Positions 45,622-53,001 of a DNA stretch of 64,000 nt are shown here, in pieces. The stretch is from Comamonadaceae bacterium (GTDB lineage Bacteria > Pseudomonadota > Gammaproteobacteria > Burkholderiales > Burkholderiaceae_C): contig CANBUY010000006.1 in NCBI GenBank assembly GCA_947372745.1, forward strand, positions 1-64,000, given 5' to 3'. A program made the position numbers and the translations under genes. Below the pieces are notes generated by a model. It worked only from the letters and a program-made list of their open reading frames with translations. It was not told the DNA's origin and ran no database searches. The stretch's first letter is position 1. The number at the start of each line of letters is the position of its first letter.

Positions 45622-46338
45622 TTAAGGCTTTAATGTCGCTTCTTCGATGAGCACCTTGTACGCATAGCCTGAGCCAAAATCCTTATCGGTGCGCACAAGG
45701 CCCGACACCGTCACGACATCACCGAGCTTGGCCTGATTCAGGGTAGTGACCAAAATGTCATGGGTGTTGTCCGCGGCGACACCTGTTCCATCGCGCAGAT
45801 GGACCCAATTTTTTCCCATGACCTGAGGGTTGTATTTGACGATTTGGCCGCGCACCAAAACAGACTTGTCCTTTAGCTCGGCGGCTTTTGTCACGATTTC
45901 GGCCACGGTCCGCGCATTGGCCCCAATGGCCTTGGCAACATTGACGGGGACGGTCGTATCCAGCGCTTTGGCCGCGCCAGAGTGCGGACTGGCTGTGGCT
46001 TTGTCGGCAACAGTGAGGCTACCGAAAAGAATCGTCGGGAAGGTCTTGTTCAGCGACTTGCTCTCGAAATTTTTCATGACCATCACGTTTTCAATGGTGA
46101 CCTTGGCGCCTTTCTTGACAGCCGCCTTGCCTACAGCAGCCCAGGTCTCACCTTCTTTGGTTTTGAGACGAAGGTAGGTGTAGCTGTCGACGTCCTTGAT
46201 CTCAAGGACTTCACCCGTCACAACGGCTGCTGAAGACGAGACGGCGGCAGGAGTTTCGCCCGCCCAAACGGATGGGACTAATGGGGCGGCAACTATCAGG
46301 CAGATCGCCAGCAGGGTTTTCATGGTCGGGGTTCTCAT
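45622..46338 (-). CDS. Periplasmic protein with tandem OB-fold-like domains
   Basis: A 238-residue exported protein (signal peptide about MKTLLAICLIVAAPLVPSVWAGE; the start may be the second ATG at 46323). Two similar halves are visible. Residues 38-110 contain VTGEVLEIKDVDSYTYLRLKTKEGETWAAV, and residues 155-238 contain KSVLVRGQIVKYNPQVMGKNWVHLRDGTGVAADNTHDILVTT and VVTVSGLVRTDKDFGSGYAYKVLIEEATL. Both look like OB folds of the nucleic-acid/sugar-binding type found in periplasmic proteins. The function is unknown. It is a single gene between two terminators. Confidence 0.7.
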   Translation of the reverse strand: MRTPTMKTLLAICLIVAAPLVPSVWAGETPAAVSSSAAVVTGEVLEIKDVDSYTYLRLKTKEGETWAAVGKAAVKKGAKVTIENVMVMKNFESKSLNKTFPTILFGSLTVADKATASPHSGAAKALDTTVPVNVAKAIGANARTVAEIVTKAAELKDKSVLVRGQIVKYNPQVMGKNWVHLRDGTGVAADNTHDILVTTLNQAKLGDVVTVSGLVRTDKDFGSGYAYKVLIEEATLKP

Positions 46339-46416
46339 TGGGTAAACGAAAAAGCATAACAGTCAGAGGGGGCAGATCTACCGAAGTTAGATCAGCATTT
46401 CAGTCAATAAATGAAT

Positions 46417-46451
46417 AAAAAAAAGCCCGAACCTTTGACGGCTCGGGCTTT
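46417..46451 (-). terminator. Terminator after lpdA of the pyruvate dehydrogenase operon
   Basis: On the minus strand AAAGCCCGA pairs with TCGGGCTTT (12-base loop), followed by five further T. It lies about 24 bases past the lpdA stop and ends the aceE-aceF-lpdA transcript. Confidence 0.88.
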
Positions 46452-46474
46452 GCTGTGAAGCTTGTGTCAGGCGT

Positions 46475-48322
46475 TTATTTACGCGCTGGCGGCAAATCGG
46501 TACAACTGCCATGCGCCACTTCCGCCGCCATGCCAATGCTCTCGCCCAGCGTGGGGTGCGGGTGAATCGTTTTACCGATGTCGACCGCGTCAGCGCCCAT
46601 CTCGATGGCCAGTGCAATCTCGCCGATCATGTCGCCCGCATGGGTGCCAACCATGCCGCCGCCGAGAATCTTGCCGTGGCCGTGCGCTTCCGGTGAATCA
46701 TCAAACAGGAGTTTGGTGACGCCTTCGTCGCGGCCATTGGCAATAGCGCGCCCAGATGCGCTCCAAGGGAACAAGCCTTTTTTGACCTTGATGCCTTGCG
46801 CTTTGGCCTGGTCTTCGGTGAGGCCGACCCAGGCCACTTCGGGGTCGGTGTAAGCGACGCTAGGAATGACACGGGCGTTAAACGCCGCAGCGGCCAGTTC
46901 TTTGTTGCCTTGCAGTTCACCGGCAATCACTTCTGCAGCCACATGTGCTTCATGCACCGCTTTGTGCGCCAGCATGGGCTGACCCACGATGTCGCCAATG
47001 GCAAAGATGTGAGGCACGTTGGTGCGCATCTGGATGTCCACAGGGATGAAGCCTCGGTCGGTGACCGCAACACCCGCCTTCTCAGCGGCAATCTTTTTGC
47101 CATTGGGCGTGCGGCCCACGGCTTGCAACACCAGGTCATAAACCTGTGGCGCGGGGGCGGTACCGCCCTCCTCGGCTGGCGCAAACGTCACTTCAATGCC
47201 TTCGGGCAAGGCGCGGGCGCCTACCGTTTTGGTCTTGAGCATGATGTTGTCAAAACGCGGTGCGTTCATCTTTTGCCAGATTTTGACCAGGTCACGGTCA
47301 GCGCCTTGCATCAGGCCGTCCATCATTTCCACCACGTCCAGGCGAGCGCCCAGCGTGCTGTAAACGGTGCCCATCTCCAAACCGATGATGCCGCCACCCA
47401 AAATCAACATGCGCTTGGGGACTTCTTTCAACGCCAATGCGCCGGTGGAGTCGACCACACGCGGGTCATTGGGCATAAAGGGCAAGCGAACCGCTTGCGA
47501 GCCAGCGGCGATGATGGCCTTTTTGAACGCAATAGTTTGCGACTTGCCGGTTTTCTCTTGGGCCGTGCCACTGGTTTCTTCAACCGTCACATGGTTGGCG
47601 CCGACAAAAGCACCGTAGCCGCGCACCACGGTCACTTTACGCATTTTGGCCATCGCGGCCAGTCCGCCGGTGAGCTTGGTGATCACCTTGTCTTTGTGGC
47701 CACGCAACATGTCAACGTTCACCGTGGGCGCACCAAACTCGATGCCCAAAGCGCCGAGGTGGCTGACTTCGTCCATGACAGCGGCCACATGCAACAGCGC
47801 TTTTGAAGGGATGCAACCCACATTCAGGCAAACACCACCCAAGGAGGCGTAGCGCTCAACCAGAATCACCTTGAGCCCGAGGTCAGCGGCGCGGAAAGCG
47901 GCTGAATAGCCGCCAGGGCCCGCACCGAGCACCAGCAGATCGCATTCCATGTCGGCGGTGCCCGCAAAGCTGGAAGCCACCGGGGCTGGGGCGAGCGGAG
48001 CTGCTACTGCATTGATAGCTGGTGTAGCAACGCTAGCGGGCGCTACAGCTTGTTTTGACTCAAGAACAGGGGCAATGACGTCGCCCGCCACTTCGAGGCT
48101 CAACACCACCGAACCTTCTTTCACTTTGTCGCCAATGGCAACCTTGAGCTCCTTCACCACACCACCGTGGCTTGAGGGGATTTCCATAGAGGCTTTGTCG
48201 CTCTCCACCGTGATCAGGCTTTGGTCGGGTTTGATGGTGTCGCCCACTTTGACCATGAGTTCAATGACGGTCACTTCGGCGAAGTCGCCGATGTCAGGTA
48301 CTTTGATGTCTATAGATGCCAT
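46475..48322 (-). CDS. lpdA: Dihydrolipoyl dehydrogenase (E3) with N-terminal lipoyl domain, pyruvate dehydrogenase type
   Basis: A 615-residue E3. An N-terminal lipoyl domain (1-80) carries K43 in ESDKASMEIPS. An Ala/Pro/Val-rich linker (81-122) leads to the flavoprotein: FAD loop GAGPGG at 133-138, redox Cys165/Cys170 in [13 protein letters not shown], and a C-terminal HPHPTLGE with the catalytic histidine. Lipoylated E3 is typical of PDH in Neisseria and Burkholderiales. It is the last gene of aceE-aceF-lpdA, 123 bases after aceF, and that gap contains a dispersed inverted repeat. Part of its linker is encoded by an ATAGCTG-type repeat. Confidence 0.96.
   Translation of the reverse strand: MASIDIKVPDIGDFAEVTVIELMVKVGDTIKPDQSLITVESDKASMEIPSSHGGVVKELKVAIGDKVKEGSVVLSLEVAGDVIAPVLESKQAVAPASVATPAINAVAAPLAPAPVASSFAGTADMECDLLVLGAGPGGYSAAFRAADLGLKVILVERYASLGGVCLNVGCIPSKALLHVAAVMDEVSHLGALGIEFGAPTVNVDMLRGHKDKVITKLTGGLAAMAKMRKVTVVRGYGAFVGANHVTVEETSGTAQEKTGKSQTIAFKKAIIAAGSQAVRLPFMPNDPRVVDSTGALALKEVPKRMLILGGGIIGLEMGTVYSTLGARLDVVEMMDGLMQGADRDLVKIWQKMNAPRFDNIMLKTKTVGARALPEGIEVTFAPAEEGGTAPAPQVYDLVLQAVGRTPNGKKIAAEKAGVAVTDRGFIPVDIQMRTNVPHIFAIGDIVGQPMLAHKAVHEAHVAAEVIAGELQGNKELAAAAFNARVIPSVAYTDPEVAWVGLTEDQAKAQGIKVKKGLFPWSASGRAIANGRDEGVTKLLFDDSPEAHGHGKILGGGMVGTHAGDMIGEIALAIEMGADAVDIGKTIHPHPTLGESIGMAAEVAHGSCTDLPPARK
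48000..48056 (+). repeat. ATAGCTG-type element inside the lpdA linker coding region
   Basis: On the plus strand GCTAC, ATAGCTG, AGC, CGC, GG, GCTA occur at the spacing seen at 34636-34679, followed by CAGCTTGTTTT. On the coding strand it specifies linker residues about 90-108 (QAVAPASVATPAINAVAA). The flexible linker tolerates such a sequence. Confidence 0.5.
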
Positions 48323-48357
48323 ATTTTTCTTTCAAATTGATTGAGGGCGCATGACGT

Positions 48358-48442
48358 CCGTCATTGCGAGCGCAGCGCGGCAATCCATGTGCCGGATACG
48401 CCGTCATGGATTGCCACGTCGCTGCGCTCCTCGCAATGACGA
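48358..48442. repeat. Dispersed inverted repeat, copy B
   Basis: The left arm CGTCATTGCGAGCGCAGCGC through CAATCCATG (48359-48389) and the right arm CATGGATTGCC to CTCGCAATGACG (48405-48442) form a long near-perfect hairpin. It lies within the PDH operon, from 36 bases before the lpdA start to 4 bases before the aceF stop codon. Confidence 0.88.
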
Positions 48443-48445
48443 GAC

Positions 48446-50110
48446 TTACAGCAAGACCCGGCGGAAATCGCCAAGGATCTGACCTAAGTACACGTTGAAG
48501 CGCGCGGCTGCAGCGCCGTCAATCACGCGGTGATCCCAGGTCAGGCTCAAAGGCAACATCAAGCGCGGCTGGAAGGCCTTGCCGTCCCAGATGGGCTGAA
48601 TGGTCGACTTGCAAACACCCAAGATAGCCACCTCAGGCGCGTTGATGATGGGCGTGAAGTAACGCCCGCCAATGCCACCCAAAGAAGAAATAGTGAATGA
48701 GGCGCCCGACATTTCGGCGGGGCTCAATTTGCCATCGCGTGCCTTCTTGGCCAACTCGCCCATCTCCAGAGAGATTTGCATGATGCCTTTTTTGTCAGCA
48801 TCCTTGATCACCGGCACCATCAAGCCATTGGGCGTGTCTGCGGCAAAACCAATATGGAAATACTGTTTGTAGATCAGTGCATCGCCGTCGAGAGAACTGT
48901 TGAACTCGGGGAACTTCTTGAGCGCGGCCACGCAGGCTTTAATCAGGAAAGCCAGCATGGTGACTTTGGCGCCCGATTTCTCGTTCTCTTTATTGGTGGA
49001 GACGCGGAACGCTTCCAGATCGGTAATATCGCAGTCGTCGTGGTTGGTGACGGCCGGAATCATGATGGCGTTGCGCAACAAGTTGGCACCACTGATCTTC
49101 TTGATGCGCGACATTTCTTTACGCTCAATTGGACCAAACTTGGTGAAGTCCACCTTCGGCCAGGGAATCAAGCCCAGGCCAGCACCATCATTGCCGCCCG
49201 CAGCGGCAGGTTTGGCTTGTGCCGCAGCCGCCAGCGTTTGAACCGCACCGCTCATCACCGAGCGGGTGAACGATTGCACATCAGCATCGGTGATGCGGCC
49301 TTTGAGGCCACTGCCTTTGACTTCATTCAAAGGCACACCGAGCTCGCGGGCAAACTTGCGCACTGAAGGCGACGCATGGGGCAGACCCACCGTCAAAGCG
49401 CCCGGATTGTGTGCAGCAACTGCAGCTGCAACAGTGGCCACAGCAGGCACACTTGCGGCAGCCGCCACAGGCGCTGCCAGCGCAGGAGCAGCCACTGATG
49501 CCACGGTAGCGGCGACGGCACCGGTAGGCACCACGCCTTCCAGGATAGCCAGCAAGTCACCAATGTTGACCTTGTCGCCGACCTTGATTTTCAGTTCCTT
49601 GAGCACGCCCGCAGCGGATGAAGGAATCTCCATCGCGGCTTTGTCAGACTCGACCGTGATCAATGATTGTTCGATACGGATGCTGTCACCCGGCTTGACC
49701 ATGATCTCGATCACAGCGACGTCCTTGAAGTCGCCAATATCTGGCACACGGACTTCAATCGGGCCAGAACTGGCCGCAACCGCTGCGGGTGCAGCGGCGG
49801 CTACAGGCGCTTGAACCACAGGGGCAGCAGCTTGGGGTGCAGGTGCTGCAACAACAGCAGAAGCCACAGCGCCCTCCACTTCAAGCATTAACACCACCGA
49901 GCCCTGTTTGACTTTGTCACCAAGTGCGACCTGGAAGTCTTTGACCACACCGGCGTGGCTGGAAGGGATTTCCATTGACGCCTTGTCAGACTCAACGGTG
50001 ATCAGTGATTGATCAGCCTTGACCGTGTCGCCCACTTTGACCATCAATTCAATGACGGTGACTTCATCGAAGTCGCCAATATCTGGTACTTTAATTTCTA
50101 CGATAGACAT
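48446..50110 (-). CDS. aceF: Dihydrolipoyllysine acetyltransferase (E2 of pyruvate dehydrogenase)
   Basis: A 554-residue E2 with two N-terminal lipoyl domains (K43 and K157, both in ESDKA(S/A)MEIPS), Ala/Pro-rich linkers, a subunit-binding domain near residues 245-285 (ASPSVRKFARELGVPLNEVKGSGLKGRITDADV) and the catalytic domain ending TWDHRVIDGAAAARF with H527. It accepts acetyl from AceE and passes it to CoA. It is 21 bases after aceE. The two lipoyl domains here plus the one on lpdA give three lipoyl domains per complex set. Confidence 0.96.
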   Translation of the reverse strand: MSIVEIKVPDIGDFDEVTVIELMVKVGDTVKADQSLITVESDKASMEIPSSHAGVVKDFQVALGDKVKQGSVVLMLEVEGAVASAVVAAPAPQAAAPVVQAPVAAAAPAAVAASSGPIEVRVPDIGDFKDVAVIEIMVKPGDSIRIEQSLITVESDKAAMEIPSSAAGVLKELKIKVGDKVNIGDLLAILEGVVPTGAVAATVASVAAPALAAPVAAAASVPAVATVAAAVAAHNPGALTVGLPHASPSVRKFARELGVPLNEVKGSGLKGRITDADVQSFTRSVMSGAVQTLAAAAQAKPAAAGGNDGAGLGLIPWPKVDFTKFGPIERKEMSRIKKISGANLLRNAIMIPAVTNHDDCDITDLEAFRVSTNKENEKSGAKVTMLAFLIKACVAALKKFPEFNSSLDGDALIYKQYFHIGFAADTPNGLMVPVIKDADKKGIMQISLEMGELAKKARDGKLSPAEMSGASFTISSLGGIGGRYFTPIINAPEVAILGVCKSTIQPIWDGKAFQPRLMLPLSLTWDHRVIDGAAAARFNVYLGQILGDFRRVLL

Positions 50111-50131
50111 GCTGGTCTCCTTGATCTTTTT

Positions 50132-52843
50132 TTAGGCGTAAAGCGGATTGACCTTGTCGGTCTTGATGCCGTATTTGGCAATGGCTTGCACCACTTGTGA
50201 CACCGGCACCGTGCCGTCTTCGCTGAGTGCTTTCAGGGCAGCAATCACAATATAGTGACGATTGACCTCGAAGTGTTCACGCAATTTAGAGCGGAAATCG
50301 CTGCGTCCAAAACCATCGGTACCGAGCACTTTGTAGGTACGGTCCTTAGGAATGAAGGAGCGAATCTGCTCAGCGTAAGCCTTCATGTAGTCGGTGGAAG
50401 CCACCACTGGGCCGGCGTGTTTTTCAAGCTGTTGGGCCACAAAGGACACGCGCTGTGTTCCCTCTGGGTGCAACAAGTTGAAACGCTCGCAGTCCTGGCC
50501 TTCGCGGGTCAGCTCGTTAAAGCTTGGGCAGCTCCAGACGTTGGCGGTCACGCCCCAGTCCTGGGCCAACAACTCTTGCGCCGCAATCGATTCACGCAGG
50601 ATGGTGCCTGAACCAAGCAACTGCACGGTGGGGGCCTTGGCAACCGCCACACCTGGTTTGCACAGGTACATACCCTTGATGATTTGCTCTTCCGTGCCAG
50701 CGGTCAGGCCAGGCATGGGGTAGTTCTCATTGAGCAGCGTGATGTAGTAGTACACGTTGTCTTGCTTCTCGACCATGCGTTTGAGGCCGTGGTGCAAGAT
50801 CACGCCCACTTCATGCGCGAAGGTCGGGTCATAAGAAATGCAGTTAGGAATGGTGCCTGCCATGATATGGCTGTGGCCGTCTTCGTGCTGCAAACCTTCG
50901 CCATTCAAGGTGGTGCGCCCGGAGGTGCCACCCAACAAGAATCCACGCGCTTGCATGTCGCCAGCCGCCCAGGCCAAATCGCCAATACGCTGGAAGCCAA
51001 ACATCGAGTAGTACACGTAGAACGGCACCATGATGCGGTTGTTCGTTGAGTAAGACGTGGCCGCAGCAATCCAGCTGCTCATGCCGCCGGCTTCGTTAAT
51101 GCCTTCTTGCAAAATCTGGCCAGCTTTGTCTTCGCGGTAATACATCACCTGGTCTTTGTCCACCGGGGTGTATTTTTGACCTTCAGGGTTGTAAATTCCG
51201 ATTTGACGGAACAAGCCTTCCATACCAAAGGTACGGGCCTCATCCACCAAGATAGGCACGACACGGGGGCCGAGCGCCTGGTCACGCAGCAGCGTGGTCA
51301 AGAAGCGCACATAGGCTTGCGTGGTGGAGATCTCGCGGCCTTCAGCCGTGGCTTCAATCACTGTTTTGAAAGTCTCCAGCGCGGGCACGGTGAACTGCTC
51401 ATCCGACTTGACCCGACGATGTGGCAGGTAGCCACCCAAGGCCTTGCGGCGCTCGTGCAGGTATTGCATCTCAGGGGTGTCGTCGGCTGGCTTGTAAAAC
51501 GGAATCTCGGCCAACTGGCTGTCTGGAATTGGGATATTGAAACGGTCACGGAAGATTTTGATGTCTTCGTCAGTCAGTTTTTTGGTCTGGTGAACGTTGT
51601 TTTTACCTTCACCGCTCTTGCCCATGCCAAAGCCTTTAACGGTTTTGATTAACAAAACAGTGGGTTGGTCTTTGTGGTTGACGGCTGAGTGGTAAGCGGC
51701 GTAAACCTTTTTAGGGTCATGACCGCCACGCTTCAAAGCGAAGATTTCGTCGTCGGTCATGTGGGCAACCATCTCCAGCGTGCGAGGATCGCGGCCAAAG
51801 AAATGCTTGCGTACGTAGGCGCCGTCATTGGCTTTGAAGGCTTGGTAATCGCCGTCCAGCGTTTCCATCATGAGCTTCTTCAAAGCGCCGTCTTTGTCGC
51901 GGGCCAAGAGAGGATCCCACTCGCTGCCCCAGAGAAGCTTGATGACGTTCCAGCCTGCGCCACGGAACTCGCCCTCTAACTCTTGCACAATTTTGCCATT
52001 GCCGCGCACCGGGCCGTCCAGGCGCTGCAGGTTGCAGTTGATGACAAAAATCAGGTTGTCGAGCTTTTCACGCGCAGCCAAACCGATCGCGCCGAGGGAT
52101 TCGACTTCGTCCATCTCGCCATCACCGCAGAACACCCAGACCTTGCGGTTCTCGGTGTTGGCAATGCCACGGGCGTGCAGGTATTTCAGGAAACGGGCTT
52201 GGTAAATCGCCATCAAGGGACCAAGGCCCATCGACACCGTGGGGAACTGCCAAAAATTGGGCATCAACTTAGGATGCGGATAGCTGGACAAGCCATGGCC
52301 ATCGACCTCTTGGCGGAAATTAAGGAGTTGCTCTTCGCTCAGACGGCCTTCAAGGTAGGCACGGGCGTAAACGCCTGGGGAAACGTGGCCCTGAATATAG
52401 AGGCAGTCGCCACCGTGGTTTTCGCTCTCGGCGTGCCAAAAATGGTTGAAGCCGGCGCCAAACATGTGGGCCAGCGAGGCAAAGGAACCAATGTGGCCAC
52501 CCAGGTCGCCACCGTCAATGGGGTGATGGCGGTTGGCCTTGACGACCATCGCCATCGCATTCCAACGCATATAAGAACGCAGACGCTCTTCAATTTCAAG
52601 ATTACCAGGGCAGTGCACCTCTTGGTTAGTCTCAATCGTATTAACGTAACTCGTGTTGGCAGAGAACGGCATGTCGATGCTGCTCTGGCGGGCATGCTCC
52701 AACAACTGCTCCAGCAAATAGTGCGCCCGCTCAGGGCCCTCACTTTGTATGACGGCGGACAGTGCGTCCATCCATTCACGGGTTTCCTGACTGTCTAAAT
52801 CACGCGCGGATGCACCGGGTGAATTGGCGGGAATTGCGGTCAT
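50132..52843 (-). CDS. aceE: Pyruvate dehydrogenase E1 component (homodimeric type)
   Basis: A 903-residue thiamine diphosphate enzyme that decarboxylates pyruvate. The homodimeric AceE type is shown by the N-terminal RYMRWNAMAMV-like region, HHPIDGGDLGGHIGSFASLAHMFGAGFNHF, the TPP motif GDGEMDE (240-246) with N271, and the late FVPFYVYYSMFGFQRIGDLAWAAGDMQARGFLLGGTSGRTTLNGEGLQHEDGHSH region. It begins the operon and is divergent from a sensor kinase gene over 158 AT-rich bases. Confidence 0.97.
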   Translation of the reverse strand: MTAIPANSPGASARDLDSQETREWMDALSAVIQSEGPERAHYLLEQLLEHARQSSIDMPFSANTSYVNTIETNQEVHCPGNLEIEERLRSYMRWNAMAMVVKANRHHPIDGGDLGGHIGSFASLAHMFGAGFNHFWHAESENHGGDCLYIQGHVSPGVYARAYLEGRLSEEQLLNFRQEVDGHGLSSYPHPKLMPNFWQFPTVSMGLGPLMAIYQARFLKYLHARGIANTENRKVWVFCGDGEMDEVESLGAIGLAAREKLDNLIFVINCNLQRLDGPVRGNGKIVQELEGEFRGAGWNVIKLLWGSEWDPLLARDKDGALKKLMMETLDGDYQAFKANDGAYVRKHFFGRDPRTLEMVAHMTDDEIFALKRGGHDPKKVYAAYHSAVNHKDQPTVLLIKTVKGFGMGKSGEGKNNVHQTKKLTDEDIKIFRDRFNIPIPDSQLAEIPFYKPADDTPEMQYLHERRKALGGYLPHRRVKSDEQFTVPALETFKTVIEATAEGREISTTQAYVRFLTTLLRDQALGPRVVPILVDEARTFGMEGLFRQIGIYNPEGQKYTPVDKDQVMYYREDKAGQILQEGINEAGGMSSWIAAATSYSTNNRIMVPFYVYYSMFGFQRIGDLAWAAGDMQARGFLLGGTSGRTTLNGEGLQHEDGHSHIMAGTIPNCISYDPTFAHEVGVILHHGLKRMVEKQDNVYYYITLLNENYPMPGLTAGTEEQIIKGMYLCKPGVAVAKAPTVQLLGSGTILRESIAAQELLAQDWGVTANVWSCPSFNELTREGQDCERFNLLHPEGTQRVSFVAQQLEKHAGPVVASTDYMKAYAEQIRSFIPKDRTYKVLGTDGFGRSDFRSKLREHFEVNRHYIVIAALKALSEDGTVPVSQVVQAIAKYGIKTDKVNPLYA

Positions 52844-53001
52844 GCTTGTCTCCTATGATATTTATATCGTTATTAACACACAAAATAATTCTCGCACATT
52901 TTCTTAAAAATTTCAAATGATGCTTACCATTTTTACAATGTGAAATTTATTCAATCAATCAGCAATAAATTTCCGCTTTAGGGCTGATTTACACTCCAAA
53001 C
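52844..53001. promoter_or_regulatory. Divergent promoter region between aceE and the sensor kinase
   Basis: This 158-base AT-rich region must hold promoters for both directions. A perfect 8-bp inverted repeat AAATTTCA (52908-52915) and TGAAATTT (52941-52948) with 25 bases between is a possible regulator site. I cannot assign -10/-35 boxes with confidence. No PdhR-type TGGTnnnACCA box is seen. Confidence 0.4.

Noticed and set aside
46796-47806. 336-codon open frame on the plus strand
   Set aside because: Lies entirely antisense to lpdA; His/Gly/Gln-rich shadow composition with no recognisable motif.
51983-52798. 271-codon open frame on the plus strand
   Set aside because: Antisense shadow of aceE; no ribosome site or family features.
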